Source: Streptomyces sp. NBC_01288 (lineage in GTDB: Bacteria; Actinomycetota; Actinomycetes; Streptomycetales; Streptomycetaceae). Taken from it: a stretch of 64,000 bases of DNA. How positions within the stretch are numbered: the stretch's first letter is position 1; every line of letters starts with the position of its first letter. Where the stretch lies: contig NZ_CP108427.1 of the NCBI RefSeq assembly GCF_035982055.1, forward strand, positions 3,224,001 to 3,288,000, written 5' to 3'. Of this stretch, positions 52,739-61,186 are shown piece by piece. A program made the position numbers and the translations under genes. A model generated the notes under the pieces. The model worked only from the letters and a program-made list of their open reading frames with translations, did not search any database and was not told the origin of the DNA.

Positions 52739-52820
52739 GGCTGGTCGCGCAGTTCCCCGCGCCCCTGAAGATGCCGACCCGCCGCGTCTTTTAGGGGCGC
52801 GGGGAACTGCGCGACCAGCC
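52739..52820. repeat. Dispersed repeat, copies D: two inverted cores forming a large hairpin
   Basis: AGGGGCGCGGGGAACTGCGC followed by GACCAGCC at 52793-52820, and its exact 28-base reverse complement at 52739-52766, with 26 bases between. The hairpin lies 96 bases after the exporter stop and may serve as terminator for it. Flanking sequence (GGCCGGTGGGG to the left) also resembles copy C. Confidence 0.85.
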
Positions 52821-52882
52821 ACAACGCACCGCAAGCCGCCAACGCACCTCAGCCCCCACCCCCACCCCTCCCCCCTCCCCGC

Positions 52883-52929
52883 TTGCGAAGCGGAACCCCG
52901 TTCCGTATCGTTACCGGAACAAGGTTCCG
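52883..52929 (+). promoter_or_regulatory. Promoter with two 15-bp palindromic operators
   Basis: TTGCGA (52883-52888), a 17-base spacer and TATCGT (52906-52911). Palindrome CGGAACCCCGTTCCG (52891-52905) fills the spacer; a second, CGGAACAAGGTTCCG (52915-52929), covers the predicted start of transcription. Centres are 24 bases apart. Both have the form CGGAAC-N3-GTTCCG, typical of a TetR- or MarR-type repressor binding as two dimers. The gene for the repressor is not next to it. Confidence 0.78.
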
Positions 52930-52954
52930 CTTACCCATTTCAGAGGACGTAGCC

Positions 52955-53974
52955 ATGCAATACCGCACCCTCGGCCGCACCGGCGTACAGGTCAGCACCC
53001 TCGCTCTCGGCGCGATGAACTTCGGCAGGATCGGGCGCACGAGCCAGGAGGAGGTCACCGCGATCGTCGACGCCGCTCTCGCGGGCGGGGTCAATCTCAT
53101 CGACACCGCGGACGCGTACAGCGGAGGCGAGTCCGAGGAGCTGCTCGGCAAGGCGATCGCCGGTCGGCGCGACGACATCGTGCTGGCCACGAAGGCGAGC
53201 CTGCCGATGGGCGAGGAGCGCAACCACCAGGGCGCCTCGCGCCGCTGGCTGGTCACCGAGCTGGACAACAGCCTGCGCAGGCTCGGCGTCGACCATGTCG
53301 ACCTCTACCAGATCCACCGCTGGGACCCCCGCACCAGCGACGAGGAGACCCTCTCCGCACTGACCGACCTCCAACGCGCGGGAAAGATCCGTTACTTCGG
53401 CTCCTCGACCTTCCCCGCGTACCGCATCGTCCAGGCGCAGTGGGCCGCCCGCGAGAACCACCTGGGCCGTTACGTCACCGAGCAGCCCAGCTACTCGATC
53501 CTCCAGCGCGGGATCGAGACCCACGTACTGCCGGTGACCGAGGAGTACGGCCTCGGCGTCCTGGCCTGGAGCCCGCTCGCCTCGGGCTGGCTGTCCGGCG
53601 CGATCCGCGAGGGCCGGGAGGTCACCACCAGCCGCTCCGCGTTCATGCCCCAGCGCTTCGACACCACCGTCCCCGCCAACCGGGCCAAGCTCGACGCCGT
53701 CGAACAGCTGGCCAAGGTCGCCGACGAGGCCGGCCTCACGATGATCCAGCTCGCGCTCGGCTTCGTGACCGCGCACCCGGCCGTGACCAGCGCGTTGATC
53801 GGCCCCCGCACCCTGGACCACCTGCACACCCAGCTCGCCGCCTCCGACACCGTGCTCACCGCCGACGTGCTCGACGCGATCGACACGATCGTCGCCCCCG
53901 GCACCGACCTCGCCGCCCACGAGAAGAACGACACCCCGCCCGCACTCCTCGACCCGACCCTGCGCCGCCGCTGA
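52955..53974 (+). CDS. Aldo/keto reductase
   Basis: 339 residues from ATG 52955 (AGAGGACG about 8 bases upstream). AKR barrel: MQYRTLGRTGVQVSTLALGAM, NLIDTADAYSGGESEELLG with catalytic Asp and Tyr, DIVLATKASL with the Lys, and DHVDLYQIHRWDPRT with the His; C-terminal NADPH pocket GPRTLDHLHTQLAAS. Reduces carbonyls with NADPH. First gene of a three-gene operon behind the double operator. Confidence 0.93.
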   Translation: MQYRTLGRTGVQVSTLALGAMNFGRIGRTSQEEVTAIVDAALAGGVNLIDTADAYSGGESEELLGKAIAGRRDDIVLATKASLPMGEERNHQGASRRWLVTELDNSLRRLGVDHVDLYQIHRWDPRTSDEETLSALTDLQRAGKIRYFGSSTFPAYRIVQAQWAARENHLGRYVTEQPSYSILQRGIETHVLPVTEEYGLGVLAWSPLASGWLSGAIREGREVTTSRSAFMPQRFDTTVPANRAKLDAVEQLAKVADEAGLTMIQLALGFVTAHPAVTSALIGPRTLDHLHTQLAASDTVLTADVLDAIDTIVAPGTDLAAHEKNDTPPALLDPTLRRR

Positions 53975-54021
53975 GGCCCACCGGACAGCAACCGGACAAC
54001 AGAGAGAACGGAAGCACAGCC

Positions 54022-54933
54022 ATGTCCGACCCGAACCCCGCGATCGTGTCCGTGAAGCCGGTCATCCTGCCCGCCCCGGGCCGCGGCGAGGACCTCCAGG
54101 TCCGCGTCTCCGCGCCCGTGACCGGCGGTGATCTGCCGGTCGTCGTCTTCTCGCACGGCTTCGGCTGGTCGATGGACGGCTACGCCCCGCTGGCGGACCA
54201 CTGGGCCGCGCAAGGCTTCGTCGTCGTCCAGCCGACACACCTCGACTCCAGGACGCTCGGCATCCCGCACGAGGACCCCCGCTTCCCGGAGATCTGGCGC
54301 ATCCGCATCGAGGACCTCAAGCGCGTACTGGACGAACTCGACGTCCTGGAAGCGTCGGTGCCGGGCCTCGCGGGACGCGTCGACCACGACCGCATCGCCG
54401 TGGCCGGCCACTCCTGGGGAGCCCAGACGGCGAGCACACTGCTGGGCGCCCGCGTCCTCGACCCCGACGGCTCACCCGGCGAAGACCTCTCCGACCCCCG
54501 CGTCAAGGCGGGCGTACTGCTCGCCCTGACCGGCCTGGGCGACGACCTGACCCCGTTCGCCGCCGAGCAACTCCCCTTCATGAGGCCGTCGTTCGCCACG
54601 ATGACCCCACCGGCACTCATCGTCGCCGGAGACCACGACCAGTCCCGGCTCTCCACCCGCGGCCCGGACTGGTTCACCGACCCGTACACCTACAGCCCCG
54701 GCGACAAGACCCTGCTCACCCTCTACGGCGCGGAGCACTCACTCGGCGGCATCCCCGGCTACGAGGTCGCCGAGACGACGGACGAAAGCCCCGCCCGGGT
54801 CGCCCTGCTCCAACGCCTCACCACGGCGTTCCTGCACAGCGCGCTCCACCCCGAGGACACCGCGTGGCAGAAGGCAGCCGCCGAACTGGCCGAAGACCCG
54901 GCCCCGTTGGGAAAACTACAGAGCAAGGAGTAA
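54022..54933 (+). CDS. Alpha/beta hydrolase (chlorophyllase/dienelactone-type)
   Basis: 303 residues from ATG 54022, 47 bases after the reductase. DLPVVVFSHGFGWSMDGY gives the oxyanion strand, nucleophile elbow VAGHSWGAQTAS with the Ser, acid in LIVAGDHDQS and His in YGAEHSLGG. No signal peptide. Esterase or lactonase with unknown substrate; co-operonic with the aldo/keto reductase and the cyclase-family gene, which suggests a joint breakdown or detoxification path. Confidence 0.87.
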   Translation: MSDPNPAIVSVKPVILPAPGRGEDLQVRVSAPVTGGDLPVVVFSHGFGWSMDGYAPLADHWAAQGFVVVQPTHLDSRTLGIPHEDPRFPEIWRIRIEDLKRVLDELDVLEASVPGLAGRVDHDRIAVAGHSWGAQTASTLLGARVLDPDGSPGEDLSDPRVKAGVLLALTGLGDDLTPFAAEQLPFMRPSFATMTPPALIVAGDHDQSRLSTRGPDWFTDPYTYSPGDKTLLTLYGAEHSLGGIPGYEVAETTDESPARVALLQRLTTAFLHSALHPEDTAWQKAAAELAEDPAPLGKLQSKE

Positions 54934-54947
54934 GGAGTAGAGCAGCG

Positions 54948-55844
54948 ATGGCAGCAGAGAACTCCGAGGACTCAGCGGACTCAAGCAACCTGCCGAGCAA
55001 CTGGGGCCGCTGGGGCGCCGACGACGAACTCGGCACGCTCAACCTGATCACCGACGAGACCCGCGCCAGAGCCGCCGCCGAGGTCCGCACCGGCCGCTCG
55101 GTGTCCCTGGCCCTGCCGATCCGCCCGACGCCCCTCATCAGCGGCCCCTTCGCCCCGACCACGGCAGAGGCCTCCCCGGTCCACCAACTGATGGCCCTCA
55201 CCGCCCCAGCGGCACACGCGACCGCGGACGTCGTCCTGATCACCAACCACCACCCGCGTTCGACCCACTTGGACGCCCTCACCCACCAGTCGATCGACGG
55301 CCGGGTCTACCCCGGCCGGTTCCTCGCCGACAGCGTCTCCCCGTCCGGAGTCACCCACGGTTCTACGACGGCCTTCGCCGCCGGCGTGGTCACGCGAGGC
55401 GTCCTGCTCGATCTCGCGCCGACCGGCCCGCTTCCCGCCGGTCACGCGGTCACCGCGCGGGACCTCGACGCCGCCGAGGAGCGCGAGGGCGTCACGGTGG
55501 AGTCCGGCGACGCGCTGGTGGTGAGGTTCGGACCGTCGCCCACGCCCGGTCCACCGATGCCCGGCATCAGCGTCGACGCCGTGCGATGGATGCACCGCCG
55601 CGGGGTATCGCTCTACGCGGGCGACACCGGCGACGCCATCCCGTCAGCGGACCCCGGGGCACCGCTCCCCCTGCACGGCATCGGCCTCGTACGGCTGGGC
55701 ATGCCGCTGATCGACGCGGCGAACGTCGAGGAACTGGCCGCCGTGTGCGGGGAGTTGTCCCGCCACACCTTCCTGCTCACGGTCGCGCCCCCACGCGTCC
55801 ACGGCCTGACCGGAGTTCCCGTCAACCCGCTCGCCGTCTTCTGA
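54948..55844 (+). CDS. Cyclase family protein (kynurenine-formamidase-like metal hydrolase)
   Basis: 298 residues from ATG 54948; AAGGAG lies over the previous stop, 11 bases before the start. Family pattern: LPSNWGRWGADDELGTLNLI, PHPRSTHLDALTHQS (the H-x-x-x-D-x-x-x-H metal site of this family), DLAPTGPLP, and SVDAVRWMHRRGVSLYAGDTGD. These enzymes open amide or ester rings (kynurenine formamidase, isatin hydrolase). Third gene of the operon. Confidence 0.88.
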   Translation: MAAENSEDSADSSNLPSNWGRWGADDELGTLNLITDETRARAAAEVRTGRSVSLALPIRPTPLISGPFAPTTAEASPVHQLMALTAPAAHATADVVLITNHHPRSTHLDALTHQSIDGRVYPGRFLADSVSPSGVTHGSTTAFAAGVVTRGVLLDLAPTGPLPAGHAVTARDLDAAEEREGVTVESGDALVVRFGPSPTPGPPMPGISVDAVRWMHRRGVSLYAGDTGDAIPSADPGAPLPLHGIGLVRLGMPLIDAANVEELAAVCGELSRHTFLLTVAPPRVHGLTGVPVNPLAVF

Positions 55845-55940
55845 GAGCCCGGAGGGACACCTCTCAGGGAAACCACACCTCGCACACGTTCTCCTCCGTA
55901 GGACCGCCCAGGGGTAACTCCCGGCGGAGGCACACCTGTT

Positions 55941-55973
55941 GGGGCCGGTACACGCACTCTGCGTACCGGCCCC
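55941..55973. terminator. Hairpin after the reductase-hydrolase-cyclase operon
   Basis: GGGGCCGGT pairs with ACCGGCCCC, with inner CGCA/TGCG pairs around CTC and a two-base bulge. It is about 97 bases after the cyclase stop and 120 before the next ABC gene; the rest of this 250-base gap shows no gene. Confidence 0.75.
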
Positions 55974-56095
55974 TCGGCATGCGGCGGGCGATATTCGATG
56001 GGCAACCGCGCTCACGCTCGGTAATCTTCGTTGCCTCCAACCACCCCCGGCTCGCTCACGGCTGCGCGCTCCCGGCAGCCCGAGCAAGGAGGCAC

Positions 56096-57808
56096 ATGAT
56101 CGACGCGTACGAGGATCCCGGGACACCCGACTGCCGGGGCGGCTGGCGGTTCCTGTGGTGGCTGGTGTGGCAACAGCCGGGGCGGGCGGCGTCCGGGGCG
56201 CTGCTGTCGAGTGTGTGGATGGTGCTGATGGCGGCGGCGCCGTATCTGATGTCCCGGGCCGTCGACGACGGGCTGGTGCCGGGGAACATGGGCGCGCTGG
56301 CCTGGTGGACCGGGGTGCTGTTCGTGGTCGGTGCGGTCAACTCGTGGCTGAGCATCATGCGCCACCGCACGATGACCCGGGTCCGGATCGACGCCAACTT
56401 CCGCACGGTCAAGCTGATCGTCGGCCAGACGGTCCGGCTCGGCGCCGTGCTGTCGCGCCGTGCGCAGGCCGGCGAGGTCATCACCACCGGCGTCGGCGAC
56501 GTGTGGACGATCGCCCAGTCCCTCACCGTCGTCGGCCCCGGCTTCGGCGCCCTCGTCGTCTACGGCGTGGTCGCGGGCGTGCTGCTGTCGATCTCGGCGC
56601 CGCTGGCCGCCGTGGTGCTGCTGGGTGTGCCGGTGATCGCGTTGCTCGCGGGGCCGTTGACGCTGCGGTTGCAGAGCGTGGAGACGGAGTACCGGGAGCG
56701 GCAGAGCGTGCTGACCGCGCGCATCGGCGACCTCGCGGGCGGTCTGCGTGTCCTCAACGGCCTTGGCGGCAAAGGGCTGTTCGCGGACGCGTTCCGGGGT
56801 GACTCGCAGCGGCTGCGCGCGCAGGGCTACCGGGTGGGCGCGGTGGCGAGCTGGGTGCAGGCGATCGGGGTCGGGCTGCCGACGCTGTTCCTGGCCGTGG
56901 TGACCTGGCTCGCGGCCCGGCTGGCGGCCCAAGGGCAGCTCAGCATCGGTGAGTTGGTCGCCGTGTACGGCTATGTCGCGGTGCTGATCGGTCCGGTGGC
57001 GTTCTTCGTGCAGATGGTCTACGAGTTGAGCCGGGGCGTGGTGGCCGCGCGGCGGGTCGTAGAGCTGCTGCGGCTCGAACCCGTGCCGGACAAGGGGGAG
57101 TTGGACGCTCCCGCCGAGCCGGCCGTCCTGCACGATCCCGACTCGGGAGTGCGGGTGCTGCCGGGGCGGCTGACCGCGCTGGTCGGGGCGCGGCCCGCCG
57201 ACGCGTTGGCGGTGGTGGACCGGCTCGGGCGGTACGCGCCGTCGGTGGCGACCTGGGGCGGGGTGCGGCTGGACGCGATTCCGCTGGACCAGGTGCGGGC
57301 GCGGATCCTGGTCGCCGACAACGAGGCCGACCTGTTCGCCGGACCGCTGACGGAGGTCGTGTCCGGGCGCCACGAGCGGTCGGCGGAGGCGGTGGCGAGG
57401 GCCGTGCGCGCGTCCGCCGCCGACGACATCGTGCAGGGTTTGCCGGAGGGCCTGGACTCGGCGGTGGCCGCGCAGGGGCGCAGCCTCTCCGGGGGACAGC
57501 GTCAACGGGTGCGCCTGGTAAGGGCGTTGCTCGCCGAGCCGGAAGTGCTGCTCGCGGTGGAGCCGACCTCGGCGCTCGACGCGCACACGGAGGCGGCGGT
57601 CGCGCGACGGCTGCACGCGGAGCGCACGGGCCGTACGACGGTGGTGACCACGACGTCCCCGCTGGTCCTCGACCACGCGGACACCGTGCACTACCTGGTC
57701 GACGGCAAGGTCGCGGCCAGCGGCGGCCATCGCCGGCTGCTGGCGGAGGAACCCGGCTACCGCGCGCTGGTGGCCCGGGACGTGGAAGAGGAAGAGGTCG
57801 TACGGTGA
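56096..57808 (+). CDS. Heterodimeric ABC exporter, subunit with dead Walker A and B
   Basis: 570 residues from ATG 56096 (AAGGAGG 5 bases upstream). Six membrane helices; the ATPase domain is eroded: Walker A position reads LVGARPADALAV with no GK(S/T), Walker B reads VLLAVEPTSALD (Asp lost), but the signature RSLSGGQRQRVRLVRAL is intact. So this half cannot bind ATP by itself, yet can complete the partner's site. Loop regions between motifs are shortened relative to usual domains. GTGA overlap with the partner gene. Confidence 0.9.
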   Translation: MIDAYEDPGTPDCRGGWRFLWWLVWQQPGRAASGALLSSVWMVLMAAAPYLMSRAVDDGLVPGNMGALAWWTGVLFVVGAVNSWLSIMRHRTMTRVRIDANFRTVKLIVGQTVRLGAVLSRRAQAGEVITTGVGDVWTIAQSLTVVGPGFGALVVYGVVAGVLLSISAPLAAVVLLGVPVIALLAGPLTLRLQSVETEYRERQSVLTARIGDLAGGLRVLNGLGGKGLFADAFRGDSQRLRAQGYRVGAVASWVQAIGVGLPTLFLAVVTWLAARLAAQGQLSIGELVAVYGYVAVLIGPVAFFVQMVYELSRGVVAARRVVELLRLEPVPDKGELDAPAEPAVLHDPDSGVRVLPGRLTALVGARPADALAVVDRLGRYAPSVATWGGVRLDAIPLDQVRARILVADNEADLFAGPLTEVVSGRHERSAEAVARAVRASAADDIVQGLPEGLDSAVAAQGRSLSGGQRQRVRLVRALLAEPEVLLAVEPTSALDAHTEAAVARRLHAERTGRTTVVTTTSPLVLDHADTVHYLVDGKVAASGGHRRLLAEEPGYRALVARDVEEEEVVR

Positions 57809-59583
57809 CGCAGTCCTCACTGGCCAAGGGTCAACTGCCCGTCGCGGGACGGGCGGACGTACGGCGGGCCGCGCTGCGGCTCGTACGAGTGGACCGGCGG
57901 GCGTTCGCCATCGTCCTCGTCGTGAACGCGCTGGCCGCCGGGGCCGGGCTCGCCGGGCCGTGGCTGCTCGGGCGGATCGTGGACGATGTGCGGGCCGGGG
58001 CCGGGGTGAGGGTCGTGGACCGGCTGGCGCTCGTCATCGTGGCGTGTGCGCTGGCCCAGTTGCTGCTGGCGCGCTGGGCGCGGTACGTGGGGCACCGGTT
58101 CGGTGAGCGCACGCTGGCGCGGGTGCGGGAGGACTTCGTGGACCGGGCGCTGGCGCTGCCCGCGTCGGTGGTGGAGCGGGCCGGGACGGGTGACCTGACC
58201 GCCCGCGGTACGGCGGACGTGGCGATCGTGGGCACGACCCTGCGCGATGTCGGGCCGGAGCTGCTGGTCAACTCGGTGCAGGCGCTGTTCGTGATGGGCG
58301 CGGTGTTCGTCCTCGACCCGCTGCTCGGGCTGTTCGGGGTGCTGGGTCTGACGCCGGTCTGGTTCGTGCTGCGCTGGTATCTGCGCCGGGCCCGGGACGG
58401 CTATCTCGCGGAGGGCGCGGCCAACTCGGAGGTCGCCGAGATCCTCACGGCGACCGTGGCCGGGGCCCGCACGGTGGAGGCGTTCCGGCTCCGGGAGCGA
58501 CGGGTCACCGCGAGCCGCGACACCCTGCGGACGGCGCTACGGAGCAGGCTCTACACCCTGTTCCTGCGGACGGTGTTCTTCCCGGCGGTCGAGGTGTCGT
58601 ACACGATCCCGGTGGCGGGCGTGCTGTTCGTCGGCGGGTGGCTGCACGGGCGCGGGGAGGTGGGCCTGGGCGCGGTGGTCGCGGCGGCGCTGTATCTACG
58701 GCAGTTCACCGAACCGCTGGACCAGATCCTGATGCGGATCGAGCAACTCCAGAGCAGCGGCGCCTCGTTCGCCCGCGTGGAGGGGCTGGCCCAGGCGCCT
58801 CGGGCGGAGGGCGACGGTGACGCCCCGGTTCCGGCGGACGACCGGATCGACGTGACGGGCGTGCGGTACGCCTACGAGCGCGGCGGCGAGGTGCTGCACG
58901 GCGTCGACCTGACCGTACGGCCGGGTGAACGGCTCGCGGTGGTCGGCCCGTCCGGCGCCGGGAAGACCACGCTGAGCCGACTGCTGGCGGGCGTGGACGC
59001 GCCGACCGAGGGCACGGTGACGGTCGGCGGGGTCCCGGTCTCGGGTCTTGCCCCGGAGACGCTGCGCCGCCAGGTCGTGCTGGTCACCCAGGAGCACCAC
59101 GTCTTCCTGGGCTCGGTCCGCGACAACCTCCTGATCGCCGAACCGGCCGCCACGGACGAGGAGTTGTGGGCGGCCCTGACGGCGGTCGGCGCGGAGGAGT
59201 GGGTCCGGGACCTGCCGGACGGCCTGAACACCCGCCTGGGCCCCCGCGGTTCGGCCACGGACGGTTCCCAGGCCCAGCAACTCGCCCTCGCCCGCGTGGT
59301 GTTGGCCGACCCACACACTCTGATCCTGGACGAGGCGACGGCCCTGCTGGACCCGGCCACCGCCCGGCACACGGAGCGCGCCCTGGCCGCCGTACTGGAG
59401 GGCCGCACCGTCATCGCCATCGCCCACCGGCTGCACACCGCCCACGACGCGGACCGGGTCGCGGTGATGGAGGGCGGCCTGCTGACCGAACTGGGGCCGC
59501 ATGAGGAGTTGGTGGCGGCGGGGGGCGCATATGCGGCGCTGTGGAACTCGTGGCACGGGGACGGGCGGGGGGCGGGGGGCTGA
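57805..59583 (+). CDS. Heterodimeric ABC exporter, catalytic subunit with degenerate signature
   Basis: 592 residues from GTG 57805, overlapping the preceding stop. Six membrane helices; ATPase with Walker A VGPSGAGKTTL, Q-loop LVTQEHHVF, Walker B LILDEATALLD and H-loop AIAHRLHTA all intact, but the signature is TDGSQAQQLALARV instead of LSGGQ. This is the exact complement of its partner: one complete composite site and one with both halves broken. Cargo unknown. Confidence 0.93.
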   Translation: MTQSSLAKGQLPVAGRADVRRAALRLVRVDRRAFAIVLVVNALAAGAGLAGPWLLGRIVDDVRAGAGVRVVDRLALVIVACALAQLLLARWARYVGHRFGERTLARVREDFVDRALALPASVVERAGTGDLTARGTADVAIVGTTLRDVGPELLVNSVQALFVMGAVFVLDPLLGLFGVLGLTPVWFVLRWYLRRARDGYLAEGAANSEVAEILTATVAGARTVEAFRLRERRVTASRDTLRTALRSRLYTLFLRTVFFPAVEVSYTIPVAGVLFVGGWLHGRGEVGLGAVVAAALYLRQFTEPLDQILMRIEQLQSSGASFARVEGLAQAPRAEGDGDAPVPADDRIDVTGVRYAYERGGEVLHGVDLTVRPGERLAVVGPSGAGKTTLSRLLAGVDAPTEGTVTVGGVPVSGLAPETLRRQVVLVTQEHHVFLGSVRDNLLIAEPAATDEELWAALTAVGAEEWVRDLPDGLNTRLGPRGSATDGSQAQQLALARVVLADPHTLILDEATALLDPATARHTERALAAVLEGRTVIAIAHRLHTAHDADRVAVMEGGLLTELGPHEELVAAGGAYAALWNSWHGDGRGAGG

Positions 59584-59614
59584 CGCCGGGGGGGGCTGAA
59601 AGACCGTTCCCCGC

Positions 59615-59633
59615 CCGGCAGTTGACGCCTCAC
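59615..59633 (+). repeat. 19-bp direct repeat, left copy
   Basis: CCGGCAGTTGACGCCTCAC, identical to bases 62154-62172. It lies 32 bases after the ABC exporter stop and marks the left edge of the XRE/DUF6879 module. Confidence 0.75.
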
Positions 59634-59671
59634 TGACTCAACTCCGGCAGCGCTTAAGGCAGTTGGGGCAC

Positions 59672-59830
59672 CTACAGCTGACGCCGCTTGACGGCTCTCC
59701 ACATGACCCGGGCCTCGGGGCACATGACCTTCACACACGCCTTGCACGACTGCCCGTGGTCAAGGAGCCTGCGGTACGCGGCAACGTCGTACGACGGCGA
59801 CGACGTCCCCTTGCCGACCGGCGCGCTCAC
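59672..59830 (-). CDS. Small hypothetical protein with Cys motif
   Basis: 52 residues from GTG 59830, which overlaps the stop of the preceding gene (GTGA). Sequence SPSYDVAAYRRLLDHGQSC followed by KACVKVMCPEA: three cysteines in a C-x2-C-x4-C spacing that could bind a metal. Third gene of a minus-strand operon of small proteins next to an XRE regulator, an arrangement repeated many times in streptomycetes. No function known. Confidence 0.65.
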   Translation of the reverse strand: MSAPVGKGTSSPSYDVAAYRRLLDHGQSCKACVKVMCPEARVMWRAVKRRQL

Positions 59831-60045
59831 AGCCCACTCCGGCTGCGGGCGTTGGCCACGGCCACGTCCGCCGACAGCCGCTCGGCATCGGTCGGCGGCC
59901 GGATCGGACCCTCCGCGTCCCACTCACGGCCCCCGCCGACCGGCCGCAGTTGCCAGTGCGGCCCCTCGTGGCCCATGGCCCGGCCGACCTGACAGACCGC
60001 CTCGTCGAACGCGAGATCACCGATCTCAGGGGTGAACTCGCTCAT
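59827..60045 (-). CDS. Small hypothetical protein
   Basis: 72 residues from ATG 60045, GGGGG 7 bases upstream, ATGA overlap with the gene before it. MSEFTPEIGDLAFDEAVCQV, GHEGPHWQLRPVGGGREWD and RPPTDAERLSADVAVANAR; acidic, soluble. Middle gene of the three-gene operon. The type is familiar from XRE/DUF397 neighbourhoods, but no role is known. Confidence 0.7.
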   Translation of the reverse strand: MSEFTPEIGDLAFDEAVCQVGRAMGHEGPHWQLRPVGGGREWDAEGPIRPPTDAERLSADVAVANARSRSGL

Positions 60046-60245
60046 GCGCACCCCCGCCGGAGGGCGTCCGCGAGGCGCAGCGCGACGTCCGCGCGCACCC
60101 GCCCCAGGTTGATCAGGTTCAGGTCGGGGGAGGCCGTGTCGGCTCCCAGGGACGGCAGGACGATCCCCGCAGCCGCCAGCGCTCCGCGCAGCCCTTCGAC
60201 CGCCTCGACGGCTCCGGCCGTGCCCGACTTCTGTGCAGTGGTCAT
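60042..60245 (-). CDS. Small hypothetical protein
   Basis: 67 residues from ATG 60245: EAVEGLRGALAAAGIVLPSLG then SPDLNLINLGRVRADVALRLADALRRG. It looks like two short amphipathic helices around a loop. First gene of the three-gene operon and divergent from the DUF6879 gene (169 bases between starts). Ribosome site weak. Confidence 0.68.
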   Translation of the reverse strand: MTTAQKSGTAGAVEAVEGLRGALAAAGIVLPSLGADTASPDLNLINLGRVRADVALRLADALRRGCA

Positions 60246-60298
60246 GAACTCACTGTCACGGCAGGGCAGTTGAACCGGCGAGCGGGTATGCGCGGTTA

Positions 60299-60334
60299 TT
60301 CTCGGGTAAGTGTGTCTTATGTCCGAGAATTCTC
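60299..60334. promoter_or_regulatory. Inverted repeats between the divergent small-gene operon and DUF6879
   Basis: TTCTCGG (60299-60305) and CCGAGAA (60323-60329) face each other over 17 bases, and GAGAATTCTC (60325-60334) is a 10-bp palindrome overlapping the right arm. Centrally placed between two divergent starts, these are good candidates for the site of the XRE regulator of the module. Confidence 0.45.
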
Positions 60335-60413
60335 ACGGAGCGTCAGGAAGGCCATAGCCGGGCGGGGCGCCCCGGCGACAAGCTGATCGAAATCCCGGCG
60401 AAAGGAACTGATC

Positions 60414-61169
60414 ATGGCTCGTCGCCTGCGCTTCAACGGCACCGGAAGCGGCGTGAACGGCTGCCCGGCCGTCCACGAAGACCTGGACACCGGTGAAGTG
60501 ATCATTCACGGCCCGGCGCTCACCGACCCCGACGACATCGCGCGCCTCCGCCACCTCGGACAGGACGAGGTACCGATCGTGGTCCCGCGCGAACTGCTCG
60601 TCGACTTCGGCCCCAAGGAGGTCACACGCGTGCCGAACGTCATCGGCCTGGACGAGTTCGACCGGCTGTTCACACAGTTCGAGCACACCGCCTGGCGGCT
60701 GGAGACGCACCGTCGGTACGCCTCGGACGAGGTCACCGACACCTACGCGCAGTTCACCCGGGGCGAGCCCGTGGACTGGGACGGCAAGGACGCGGAATGG
60801 TGCGCCGAGCGGCGGGCACAGACCGCGCTCGGCAAGCGGTTCGAGCGGGTGCGGATCATCGACAGCCCGCCCACCCCGGGGCAGCTCTACCTGCTCGACA
60901 ACGCCCGGCGGAACAGCTCGGTCGGCGAGGACATCCGGAATCTCCCTCGCGCGGACGCCGAGCGGCTCCAGCTCCCCGAAGAGGACTTCTGGATCTTCGA
61001 TTCCCGGCTGGTCGTGCTGCTCAACTTCGACGACACCGACGACCTCGTGAACGTGGAGCTGATCACGGAGCCGGTCGAGGTGAACCGGTACGCCCAGGCA
61101 CGCGACGCGGCGACGCACTACGCCGAACCGTACGAGGAGTTCGCGGCGAGGCTCGCCGCCGGCGAGTAG
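60414..61169 (+). CDS. DUF6879-family protein
   Basis: 251 residues from ATG 60414 (AAAGGAA 7 bases upstream). N-terminal 75 residues RLRFNGTGSGVNGCPAVHED to VPRELLVDFGPKEV form one part; from about residue 80, FDRLFTQFEHTAWRLETHRRYA, RFERVRIIDSPPTPGQLYLLD, DFWIFDSRLVVLLNFD are the DUF6879 core. Function unknown; nearly always next to an XRE/DUF5753 regulator, as here (17 bases before it). Confidence 0.83.
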   Translation: MARRLRFNGTGSGVNGCPAVHEDLDTGEVIIHGPALTDPDDIARLRHLGQDEVPIVVPRELLVDFGPKEVTRVPNVIGLDEFDRLFTQFEHTAWRLETHRRYASDEVTDTYAQFTRGEPVDWDGKDAEWCAERRAQTALGKRFERVRIIDSPPTPGQLYLLDNARRNSSVGEDIRNLPRADAERLQLPEEDFWIFDSRLVVLLNFDDTDDLVNVELITEPVEVNRYAQARDAATHYAEPYEEFAARLAAGE

Positions 61170-61186
61170 ACGGGAGATCGGGACCG

